Part shown: positions 1-5,742 of the stretch, piece after piece | Position numbering within the stretch: the stretch's first letter is position 1 | How the letters are laid out: every line of letters begins with the position of its first letter | Translations under genes and position numbers: made by a program | Source of the DNA: Bacteroidota bacterium | Lineage (GTDB): Bacteria > Bacteroidota > Bacteroidia > Flavobacteriales > Flavobacteriaceae | Direction: 5' to 3' | Assembly (NCBI GenBank): GCA_947483095.1 | Contig: CANKLD010000070.1 | Span: forward strand, 1-7,514 | DNA length: 7,514 nt | Notes under the pieces: generated by a model | Databases searched by the model: none | Told to the model about the DNA's origin: nothing | The model's input: the letters and a program-made list of their open reading frames with translations, nothing else

Positions 1-24
1 CAAAACGTATAAAGTAATTCTTAA

Positions 25-62
25 AAAATAAAAAAAGCTCCAATTGGAGCTTTTTTTATTTT
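25..62. terminator. Perfect hairpin terminator, possibly bidirectional
   Basis: The sequence is a perfect inverted repeat with 17-bp arms (25-41 and 46-62) around an AATT loop. The GC-rich core is GCTCC/GGAGC (37-41/46-50), flanked by an A-run on one side and a T-run on the other, so RNA from either strand would give a stem followed by U residues. The right arm overlaps the TAA stop of the gene at 61-489, so that gene's transcript should end here. The symmetry means it could also stop transcription arriving on the plus strand from beyond the left edge, but that neighbour is not visible. Confidence 0.85.
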
Positions 63-489
63 AGAATGCAACATTCCACTTTGGTAATTTGTTGTTTTCT
101 TTTAAGAAATTTTGAAGTATTTGTCCTTCTATAAATGTTGGAATGATTTTGTTTTTGTCATTAAAAGTGTCGTACCAAAAAACTTCTAATTTAGCTATCG
201 ATTCTTTTTTCATTTGCGCAGGCCAAGAATATTTTCGTCCTGTTTTTGCAAATTGATGTCCATTGACAATTTTGTCATACAAACCGCCATTTTTACTTTT
301 AAGGGTTCCATCATTTTGAACGGTTCCCGTTGAACCAACCATTATTAGTTCTTTTTCTTCATTTGAAATAGCATAAACTAGGAAAATTCCACTTGCCGCA
401 TCCGGAGCATTACATACTTCTTCCAAACTATCATCGATGTCAAATACAAACTGATTTTTAATTTTGATACTCTTTAATTCTTTATACAT
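61..489 (-). CDS. Small protein with a degenerate GIY-YIG-like domain
   Basis: This encodes a 142-residue soluble protein with no signal peptide or membrane segment. Residues 34-40 (GIFLVYA) and 50-54 (MVGST) look like the two beta strands that name the GIY-YIG fold. They are followed by a helix start GGLYDKI (68-74) and a late glutamate in IEGQ (120-123), where the family's metal-binding Glu would fall. The two signature tyrosines appear as F36 and M50, and the usual helix arginine position reads K73, so nuclease activity is doubtful. The C-terminus is rich in conserved-looking aromatic and proline residues (WYDTF, KLPKWN). The gene lies behind the sucD terminator and has its own terminator overlapping its stop codon. 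The ATG at 489 is preceded by A/T-rich sequence, as usual in this group. The fold assignment is by eye; the cellular role is unknown. Confidence 0.6.
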   Translation of the reverse strand: MYKELKSIKIKNQFVFDIDDSLEEVCNAPDAASGIFLVYAISNEEKELIMVGSTGTVQNDGTLKSKNGGLYDKIVNGHQFAKTGRKYSWPAQMKKESIAKLEVFWYDTFNDKNKIIPTFIEGQILQNFLKENNKLPKWNVAF

Positions 490-510
490 ATTTTTTATAT
501 AATAATTATT

Positions 511-546
511 AAAAAAAATACCCCACGAAAAAGCGTGAGGTATTTT
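511..546 (-). terminator. Intrinsic terminator of sucD
   Basis: The hairpin begins about 20 nt past the sucD stop. Read on the minus strand, AAAATACC-U-CACG pairs with CGUG-G-GGUAUUUU around a 6-nt loop and runs into eight U residues (518-511). One internal position is a G-U wobble in minus-strand RNA but would be a C-A mismatch in plus-strand RNA, so the structure is built for minus-strand transcription. It should separate sucD from the next gene (61-489). Confidence 0.9.
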
Positions 547-565
547 ATATTTATAGAGTAATAGG

Positions 566-1438
566 TTATCCTAAAACTTCTTTTACTTTTTTACCGATTT
601 CAGCTGGAGAATCAACAACAAAAATTCCACATTCTCTCATGATTCTTTTTTTAGCTTCGGCTGTATCATCAGCTCCACCAACAATTGCACCAGCGTGACC
701 CATTGTTCTACCTTTTGGAGCAGTTTCACCCGCAATAAAACCTACTACTGGCTTACGGTTACCATCGGATTTAATCCATTTTGCTGCATCTGCTTCTAAT
801 TGACCTCCAATTTCACCGATCATAACGATACACTTAGTTTCAGGATCGTTCATCAATAGTTCAACCGCTTGTTTTGTAGTTGTTCCAATAATTGGATCAC
901 CACCAATTCCTATAGCAGTTGTAATTCCTAATCCTTGTTTTACCACTTGATCTGCCGCTTCATAAGTTAAAGTCCCTGATTTTGAAACAATTCCTACAGT
1001 TCCTTTTTTGAAAACAAATCCTGGCATAATACCTACTTTTGCTTCCCCTGGAGTGATTACTCCTGGACAGTTTGGTCCTATTAATATAGAGTCTTTACCT
1101 TTTATATATTGATTTGCTTTAATCATATCAGCAACCGGAATACCTTCAGTAATTGTAATAATTACTTTGATTCCTGCGTCTGCAGCTTCCATAATTGCAT
1201 CGGCAGCAAAAGCTGGTGGTACAAAAATTATAGTAGTATCAGCTCCTACTTGATCAACAGCATCTTTAACGGTATTAAAAACGGGACGATCTAGGTGAGT
1301 TGTTCCCCCTTTTCCTGGAGTTACCCCTCCTACTACATTAGTTCCATATTCAATCATTTGCGAAGCGTGGAAAGTACCTTCACTACCTGTAAATCCTTGA
1401 ACAATTATTTTTGAATTTTTATTTACTAAAACACTCAT
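566..1438 (-). CDS. sucD: Succinyl-CoA ligase (ADP-forming) subunit alpha
   Basis: SucD is the alpha subunit of succinyl-CoA synthetase, the TCA-cycle enzyme that interconverts succinyl-CoA and succinate with formation of ATP or GTP. The 290 residues match the family's usual length. The N-terminal CoA-binding Rossmann domain carries [11 protein letters not shown] (15-25). [10 protein letters not shown] (123-132) holds the conserved Cys124, and the ligase domain has [13 protein letters not shown] (243-255), in which His248 is the phosphohistidine site. All expected motifs are intact. The partner gene sucC is not adjacent; the two subunits must be encoded apart, unlike the proteobacterial sucCD operon. 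A TAnnTTTG box 34 nt upstream and a strong terminator just downstream suggest a single-gene transcript. The ATG at 1438 gives the canonical N-terminus [18 protein letters not shown]. Confidence 0.97.
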   Translation of the reverse strand: MSVLVNKNSKIIVQGFTGSEGTFHASQMIEYGTNVVGGVTPGKGGTTHLDRPVFNTVKDAVDQVGADTTIIFVPPAFAADAIMEAADAGIKVIITITEGIPVADMIKANQYIKGKDSILIGPNCPGVITPGEAKVGIMPGFVFKKGTVGIVSKSGTLTYEAADQVVKQGLGITTAIGIGGDPIIGTTTKQAVELLMNDPETKCIVMIGEIGGQLEADAAKWIKSDGNRKPVVGFIAGETAPKGRTMGHAGAIVGGADDTAEAKKRIMRECGIFVVDSPAEIGKKVKEVLG

Positions 1439-1472
1439 GATATTATAATGTTAATTTATTTTTAGAACGATG

Positions 1473-1480
1473 CAAAAGTA
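1473..1480 (-). promoter_or_regulatory. Candidate sucD promoter, Bacteroidota -7 box
   Basis: Read on the minus strand the box is TACTTTTG, an exact match to the Bacteroidota -7 consensus TAnnTTTG. It is followed by CATCG, where transcription would start about 29 nt before the sucD ATG. No TTG lies at the usual -33 spacing; the nearest upstream TTG (1513-1511) is about 30 nt away, which is too far. The -33 side is instead occupied by a short inverted repeat (1490-1506). The box match and its position are seen directly; function is inferred. Confidence 0.6.
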
Positions 1481-1489
1481 AGCTATTGG

Positions 1490-1506
1490 TACTTTAAAGA
1501 AAAGTA
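1490..1506. repeat. Short inverted repeat in the -33 region of sucD
   Basis: TACTTT (1490-1495) and AAAGTA (1501-1506) form 6-bp arms around a 5-nt spacer. It starts 10 bp upstream of the candidate -7 box of sucD, so it covers the place where the -33 contact would be. It could be an operator half-site pair, or chance in AT-rich DNA. It has no U-tract that would make it a terminator of the upstream operon. Confidence 0.3.
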
Positions 1507-1530
1507 TTTACAACTAATTTTTTAATATTT

Positions 1531-1893
1531 TTAAATGACTTGACTAATTTGATAACCACGATATAATTTTTCATATTTTATCTATCAAATTATCATGAAA
1601 TTGGCTAACAAAATGTATTCTCTAGGGTTTTAAATTGTCATAACGGAATGTGCATATCTTACCGATACTAAATGGCCTTCTTTTACTAGGTGAGAAATTT
1701 CTACTTTTGATCTAATATACGATCTATTTAATTCGGACGCTAATGATAGGATGTCCTCACGATTCATTTTTTATAAAATCGTTATACTGTTCCATTCAAA
1801 AAGAATATCATCATGTAAATAGGGAGCTAAAATAGTTGAATTTATTAATGCTTCTGATTAATAGAAATCTAGAATTATCTTTTTTAAATTCAT
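1531..1893 (-). pseudogene. Decayed NTF2/SnoaL-like protein gene, five in-frame stops
   Basis: Starting at an ATG only 2 nt past the stop of the LpxD-like gene, one continuous reading frame of 120 codons can be followed to a TAA at 1531-1533. It is interrupted by TAA (1858-1860, codon 12), TAA (1771-1773, codon 41), TAA (1630-1632, codon 88) and adjacent TGA and TAG (1585-1587 and 1582-1584, codons 103-104). No frameshift is needed. The pieces read like one small protein: MNLKKIILDFY, then SEALINSTILAPYLHDDI ending in FEWNS, then NREDILSLASELNRSY with VSVRYAHSVMTI, then NPREYILLANFM, and finally KLYRGYQISQ. From memory this matches the flavobacterial nuclear-transport-factor-2/SnoaL-like family of about 120 residues, whose members are small cone-shaped alpha+beta proteins of mixed function. 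The stop TGA sits where a Trp (TGG) would be expected, and the others are single-base changes from Lys, Glu or similar codons. The longest surviving open piece is 45 codons (1630-1767). It appears to be a lost last gene of the lpx-efp operon. Confidence 0.8.
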
Positions 1894-1895
1894 AA

Positions 1896-2825
1896 CTATT
1901 TTAATTTTTGAATTAAATCGGGTATTTTTTTAATATTTGCTAATTGCTTTAATTTTTCGCGAGATTCTTCAACAGGTGTTCCAAAATAACTTTTTCCTCC
2001 TTCAATTGATTTTGTAACTCCGGTTTGCCCTAAAACAACCGCTTTAGTTCCTATAGTGATTCCGCTAGTGGTTCCAACTTGTCCCCAAAGCGTCACTTCA
2101 TCTTCAATAATTACACAACCTGCAATACCTGTTTGTGAAGCAATCAAACATTTTTTACCGATAACAGTATCATGACCTACATGTACTTGGTTGTCTATTT
2201 TTGTACCTTCTCCAATTTTTGTGTCGCCCGTAACTCCTTTATCAATAGTACATAAGGCTCCAATACCAACATTGTTTTCTATGACTACTCTACCACCAGA
2301 AATCAACTGATCGAAACCTGTTTCACGTTTTTTATAATAAAAAGCATCGGCTCCTAATATTGTTCCGGCATGAATAATAACATTATCTCCAATTACGGTA
2401 TGATCGTATATAGAAACATTGGAATGAATTAAACAGTTTTTTCCAATCATGACATTATTTCCAACAAATGTATTTGGTTGAATTACAGTTCCCTTGCCTA
2501 TTTTAGCTGAAGCAGAAATTGAATTACTAGAAGATTGGAAAGGCTTAAAATAATTAGTTAGTTTATTGAAATCTCTAAAAGGATCATCAGAAATTAATAG
2601 CGCTTTCCCAGTTGGGCAATCTACATTTTTGTTTATTAAAATTATCGTTGCTGCTGATTGCAAGGCCTTATCGTAATATTTAGGATGATCTACAAAAACA
2701 ATATCTCCACTTTCAACCACATGGATTTCGTTCATTCCTTGAACAGGAAAATCAGATGCTCCAATGATTTCACACCCTATAATTGATGCAATTTCATGAA
2801 GTTGATACGTTTTTGGAAATTTCAT
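1896..2825 (-). CDS. LpxD-like UDP-3-O-acylglucosamine N-acyltransferase paralogue
   Basis: This encodes a 309-residue left-handed beta-helix acyltransferase, the second LpxD homologue in the window. An N-terminal uridine-binding-like domain (about 1-100, with FVDHPKYYDKAL at 44-55) precedes hexapeptide repeats (about 105-275) and a short C-terminal helix. The motif DNQVHVGHD (211-219) keeps the histidine equivalent to the catalytic His239 of E. coli LpxD (here H218). Two conserved features differ. The second active-site histidine (E. coli His276; H278 in the other LpxD) aligns with Gly255 in GQVGTTSGITIG, and the usual DGFGF segment reads DAFYYKKR (160-167). It may therefore act on another nucleotide sugar or acyl donor, or be a weak N-acyltransferase. 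The gene is 28 nt after efp, and a decayed gene follows by 2 nt, consistent with an operon. Family membership is firm; the substrate is not. Confidence 0.88.
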   Translation of the reverse strand: MKFPKTYQLHEIASIIGCEIIGASDFPVQGMNEIHVVESGDIVFVDHPKYYDKALQSAATIILINKNVDCPTGKALLISDDPFRDFNKLTNYFKPFQSSSNSISASAKIGKGTVIQPNTFVGNNVMIGKNCLIHSNVSIYDHTVIGDNVIIHAGTILGADAFYYKKRETGFDQLISGGRVVIENNVGIGALCTIDKGVTGDTKIGEGTKIDNQVHVGHDTVIGKKCLIASQTGIAGCVIIEDEVTLWGQVGTTSGITIGTKAVVLGQTGVTKSIEGGKSYFGTPVEESREKLKQLANIKKIPDLIQKLK

Positions 2826-2853
2826 TTAGTTGTTGTTTTCAAAAATTAAATAT

Positions 2854-3420
2854 TTATTCTTTTACACGTTCCATGTATGAACCAGTAGCCGTATCAATTT
2901 TAATTTTATCACCTTCATTAATAAATAATGGGACATTTACAGAAGCACCCGTTTCCACTTTCGCTGGCTTAGTTGCATTAGTTGCCGTATTTCCTTTAAC
3001 CCCTGGCTCTGCGTAAGTTACTTCAAGTACAATTGAAGAGGGCATATCAACAGATATAGGTAAATCTGTTTCTGTATTAATTTGAACCATTACTACTGTT
3101 CCTTCTTTTAATAAATCTGGAGCGTCAAGCGTTTTTTTATCTAATGTGATTTGTTCATAAGACTCAACATTCATAAAATGAAACAGATCTCCTTCAGCAT
3201 ATAAATATTGAAATGAATGTGTTTCAACACGAATTTCTTCAATTTTATGACCGGCAGAAAATGTATTATCAAGTACTTTTCCATTGGATAAGCTTCTTAA
3301 TTTTGTTCTAACGAATGCGGGACCTTTTCCAGGTTTTACGTGTAAGAATTCAATGATTTTATAAATATCATTATTATATTTAATACACAATCCGTTTTTA
3401 ATGTCTGATGTAGATGCCAT
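2854..3420 (-). CDS. efp: Translation elongation factor P (EF-P)
   Basis: EF-P binds between the P and E sites of the ribosome and helps form peptide bonds in proline-rich stretches. The start chosen is the ATG at 3420, which gives 188 residues beginning MASTSDIKNG, the family's usual length and N-terminus. An in-frame ATG at 3477 would add 19 residues (MFNRLIESTKKSN...) that do not fit the fold. The three beta-barrel domains are visible: a KOW-like domain I with loop KPGKGPAF (29-36) holding the tip residue Lys32, an OB domain II (about 65-125), and domain III with the closing GDKIKIDTATGSYMERVKE. The loop is PGKGP; modification of Lys32 cannot be judged from here, and no epmA or epmB gene is present. 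It sits between lpxA (80 nt leader) and the LpxD-like gene. Confidence 0.95.
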   Translation of the reverse strand: MASTSDIKNGLCIKYNNDIYKIIEFLHVKPGKGPAFVRTKLRSLSNGKVLDNTFSAGHKIEEIRVETHSFQYLYAEGDLFHFMNVESYEQITLDKKTLDAPDLLKEGTVVMVQINTETDLPISVDMPSSIVLEVTYAEPGVKGNTATNATKPAKVETGASVNVPLFINEGDKIKIDTATGSYMERVKE

Positions 3421-3500
3421 TTCTGTGTTTATTTGTTGATTTGATTTTTTTGTTGATTCGATTAAGCGATTAAACAAATAACCGGTTAAACTTCTATTAT
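3421..3500 (-). other. efp leader with 10-bp direct repeat
   Basis: The 80 nt between the lpxA stop and the efp start hold two copies of TTTGTTGATT on the plus strand (3432-3441 and 3449-3458), starts 17 bp apart, plus a 10-bp palindrome TAACCGGTTA (3479-3488). On the minus strand GTTATTTG matches the TAnnTTTG box only partly, so no promoter is called. The in-frame ATG at 3477 falls here and is probably not used. The repeats may be a site in the leader or simply A/T-rich chance. Confidence 0.3.
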
Positions 3501-4286
3501 TTAAAAATTTCCAGAATATCCTTTCATAATTCCTCTTGACGAATTTCTGATAAAATCGATAATTTCATCTCTTTCTGGGGTAGCTTCCATTTCCGCTTCA
3601 ATTATCCCAACAGCCTGAGTAGTATTGTAATTTTTTTGATATAATATTCTGTAAATTTCTTGAATCTCTCTGATTTTTTCGGTTGTAAATCCCCTTCTTC
3701 TTAATCCTACAGAATTAATTCCAACATAAGAAAGCGGCTCTTTTGCAGCTTTAGTATAAGGAGGAACATCTTTTCTTACAAGCGAACCGCCTGAAATCAT
3801 TGCGTGATCTCCAATATTAATAAACTGATGAATTGCAGCTAGACCCCCAACAATAGCGTAATTACCTACGGTAACGTGTCCTGCAAGTGCAACACCATTT
3901 ACAATTATGGCATTATCACCAATATGACAATCGTGAGCAATGTGAGCAGTTGCCATTACCAAACAATTGTTTCCAAGTGTAGTTTGACCTGAAGCAATAG
4001 TCCCTCTATTAATTGTTACACATTCCCGAATAGTGCAATTGTCCCCTATTATTGCTAAAGAATCTTCACCACCAAATTTTAAATCTTGAGGTACCGCTGA
4101 AATAACTGCACCAGGAAAAATGTTACAATTTTTACCAATTCTAGCACCTTCCATAATAGTTACATTGGATCCAATCCAAGTTCCATCTCCAATAATTACA
4201 TTATTGTGAATGGTAGTAAATGGTTCTATAACTACATTTTTTGCTATTTTGGCACCCGGATGAACGTAGGCTAATGGTTGATTCAT
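3501..4286 (-). CDS. lpxA: UDP-N-acetylglucosamine acyltransferase LpxA
   Basis: LpxA transfers a 3-hydroxyacyl chain from acyl-ACP to the 3-OH of UDP-GlcNAc, the first step of lipid A synthesis, in the cytoplasm. At 261 residues it is close to the 262 of E. coli. A left-handed beta-helix of hexapeptide repeats (about 1-185) is followed by a helical C-terminal ACP-binding domain (about 190-261). The active-site motif HIAHDCHIG (115-123) contains H115 and catalytic H118, equivalent to E. coli His122 and His125. H137 in LAGHV and H153 in IHQF also keep the same 7-residue offset. The position matching the E. coli acyl-chain ruler Gly173 is Gly166, so a long hydroxyacyl chain (C14 or more) is expected. 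It lies 59 nt after lpxC-fabZ. lpxB does not follow; efp does. Confidence 0.96.
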   Translation of the reverse strand: MNQPLAYVHPGAKIAKNVVIEPFTTIHNNVIIGDGTWIGSNVTIMEGARIGKNCNIFPGAVISAVPQDLKFGGEDSLAIIGDNCTIRECVTINRGTIASGQTTLGNNCLVMATAHIAHDCHIGDNAIIVNGVALAGHVTVGNYAIVGGLAAIHQFINIGDHAMISGGSLVRKDVPPYTKAAKEPLSYVGINSVGLRRRGFTTEKIREIQEIYRILYQKNYNTTQAVGIIEAEMEATPERDEIIDFIRNSSRGIMKGYSGNF

Positions 4287-4345
4287 GTTCTTAAATTTAA
4301 ATGTTTAACTATTCAAAATATAGCTAATCTAATTGAAAAAAACTA

Positions 4346-5734
4346 TTATTTTTTGGCAATTTGCGCCATTAATTCTGCCTCTGCAACTAATTTTCCATTG
4401 GCATAAGCATTGGCTTGCATATGACAAATACCTCTTCTTATAGGAGTGATCAATTCACATTTAAATAGTAATGTATCTCCCGGTAAAACTTTATGTTTGA
4501 ATTTTACATTGTCCATTTTCATGAAATAGGTTAAATAATTTTCAGGATCAGGCACGGTACTTAACACTAAAACACCTCCTGTTTGCGCCATGGCTTCTAC
4601 AATAATAACCCCTGGCATTACTGGAGCTCCTGGAAAATGTCCAACGAAAAAACTCTCGTTCATAGTAACATTTTTCATACCTACAATATGATTTTCTGAC
4701 ATTTCAATAATTCTATCTAGAAATAAAAAGGGAGGTCGGTGAGGTAAAATATTCATAATTTTATGAATATCCATTAAAGGCTCTAAATTTAAATCATAAG
4801 TTGGCACATGATTACGTTGTTCAATCTTAATCAATTTTGCCATTTTTTTAGCAAATTGAGTATTGACAAAATGCCCTGGTTTATTAGCAATAACTTTCCC
4901 TTTAATTCTTGTGCCAATTAATGCCAAATCTCCAATTACATCTAATAACTTATGTCTTGCAGCTTCATTTGGATAATGCAAAGTCAAATTGTCTAAAATA
5001 CCATTTGGCTTAACCGTAATTTTTTCTTTACCAAATGCTTTCTTTAAATTCTCCATTGTAGTTTCAGAAATATCTTTATCCACATATACAATGGCATTAT
5101 TTAAATCACCTCCTTTAATCAAACCATTATCCAATAATGATTCTAATTCATGAAGAAAACTGAAAGTTCGAGATTCCGAAATTTCCTTTTTGAAATCGGA
5201 AATACTTTTTAAAGTTGCATTTTGTGTACCCAAAACTTTAGTGCCAAAATCGACCATTGTGGTAATTTGATACTCATCACAAGGCATTACAATAATTTCA
5301 CTTCCGGTAGATTCATCTATAAATGAAATGATTTCTTTTACAGTATAATAATTTCTGTAGGCTTCTTGTTCAACAATTCCAGCTTTTTCAAGAGCTTCAA
5401 CAAAATATTTTGACGAACCATCCATAATTGGAAGTTCAGATGAATCTAATTCAATTGTTACGTTATCTAAATCGCAACCTATTAAAGCGGCTAATACATG
5501 TTCCGGCGTTTGAATTTTAACTCCTAATTTCTCTAAATTAGTTCCTCGTTGTGTGTTTACCACATAGTTAGCATCTGCTTCAATAACTGGAGAACCTTCT
5601 AAATCAATTCTAACAAAAGAAAAACCACTATTAATTGGTGCTGGTTTGAAAGTCATTATCACCTCTTTTCCAGTATGCAATCCTACTCCACTTAAAGAAA
5701 TTTCTTTGCTAATTGTATTTTGTTTGACCGTCAT
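4346..5734 (-). CDS. lpxC/fabZ: Bifunctional UDP-3-O-acyl-GlcNAc deacetylase / 3-hydroxyacyl-ACP dehydratase
   Basis: This 462-residue fusion joins LpxC (about 1-305), the zinc deacetylase of the committed lipid A step, to FabZ (about 318-462), the dehydratase of fatty-acid elongation. In LpxC the base E78 and zinc ligands H79 (PEHVLAAL), H261 and D265 (RHKLLDVIGDL) are present, as are LPIMDGSS (101-108) and the second catalytic His288 in KPGHFVN. Residues after H79 run about 23 positions ahead of E. coli because of an insertion near 230-253. In FabZ, LPHRPPFLFLDRI (330-342) leads to catalytic H366 in GHFPGAPVMPG and E380 in VEAMAQTGG, keeping the 14-residue spacing of E. coli His54/Glu68. 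The fusion is characteristic of Bacteroidota and couples two enzymes that use the 3-hydroxyacyl pool. The gene starts 8 nt after the lpxD stop. Confidence 0.97.
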   Translation of the reverse strand: MTVKQNTISKEISLSGVGLHTGKEVIMTFKPAPINSGFSFVRIDLEGSPVIEADANYVVNTQRGTNLEKLGVKIQTPEHVLAALIGCDLDNVTIELDSSELPIMDGSSKYFVEALEKAGIVEQEAYRNYYTVKEIISFIDESTGSEIIVMPCDEYQITTMVDFGTKVLGTQNATLKSISDFKKEISESRTFSFLHELESLLDNGLIKGGDLNNAIVYVDKDISETTMENLKKAFGKEKITVKPNGILDNLTLHYPNEAARHKLLDVIGDLALIGTRIKGKVIANKPGHFVNTQFAKKMAKLIKIEQRNHVPTYDLNLEPLMDIHKIMNILPHRPPFLFLDRIIEMSENHIVGMKNVTMNESFFVGHFPGAPVMPGVIIVEAMAQTGGVLVLSTVPDPENYLTYFMKMDNVKFKHKVLPGDTLLFKCELITPIRRGICHMQANAYANGKLVAEAELMAQIAKK

Positions 5735-5742
5735 TTTGTAAC

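Noticed and set aside
1109..1294. Plus-strand open frame of 61 codons
   Set aside because: It lies wholly antisense to sucD, whose motifs are intact. The predicted peptide is Cys/Asn/Ser-rich with no family resemblance.
1630..1767. Stand-alone 45-codon small protein on the minus strand
   Set aside because: Sequence on both sides continues the same protein in the same frame, so it is the middle piece of the pseudogene rather than an independent gene.
1531..1893. Stop-codon recoding or programmed readthrough of the NTF2-like frame
   Set aside because: All three stop codon types occur, two of them adjacent, with no common context or structure. Ordinary decay is simpler.
2783..3016. Plus-strand open frame of 77 codons
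   Set aside because: It straddles the ends of efp and the LpxD-like gene on the opposite strand, and is best explained as a shadow.
566..4286. Pro-Pro pairs in FabZ, LpxA and SucD as a sign of EF-P dependence linking these genes
   Set aside because: Isolated Pro-Pro pairs are common and here belong to ordinary conserved family motifs; no inference is justified.
4287..4345. Possible promoter before lpxA (TATATTTTG on the minus strand)
   Set aside because: The TA and TTTG are separated by three bases instead of two and there is no TTG at proper spacing. The 59-nt gap is compatible with a continuing operon.
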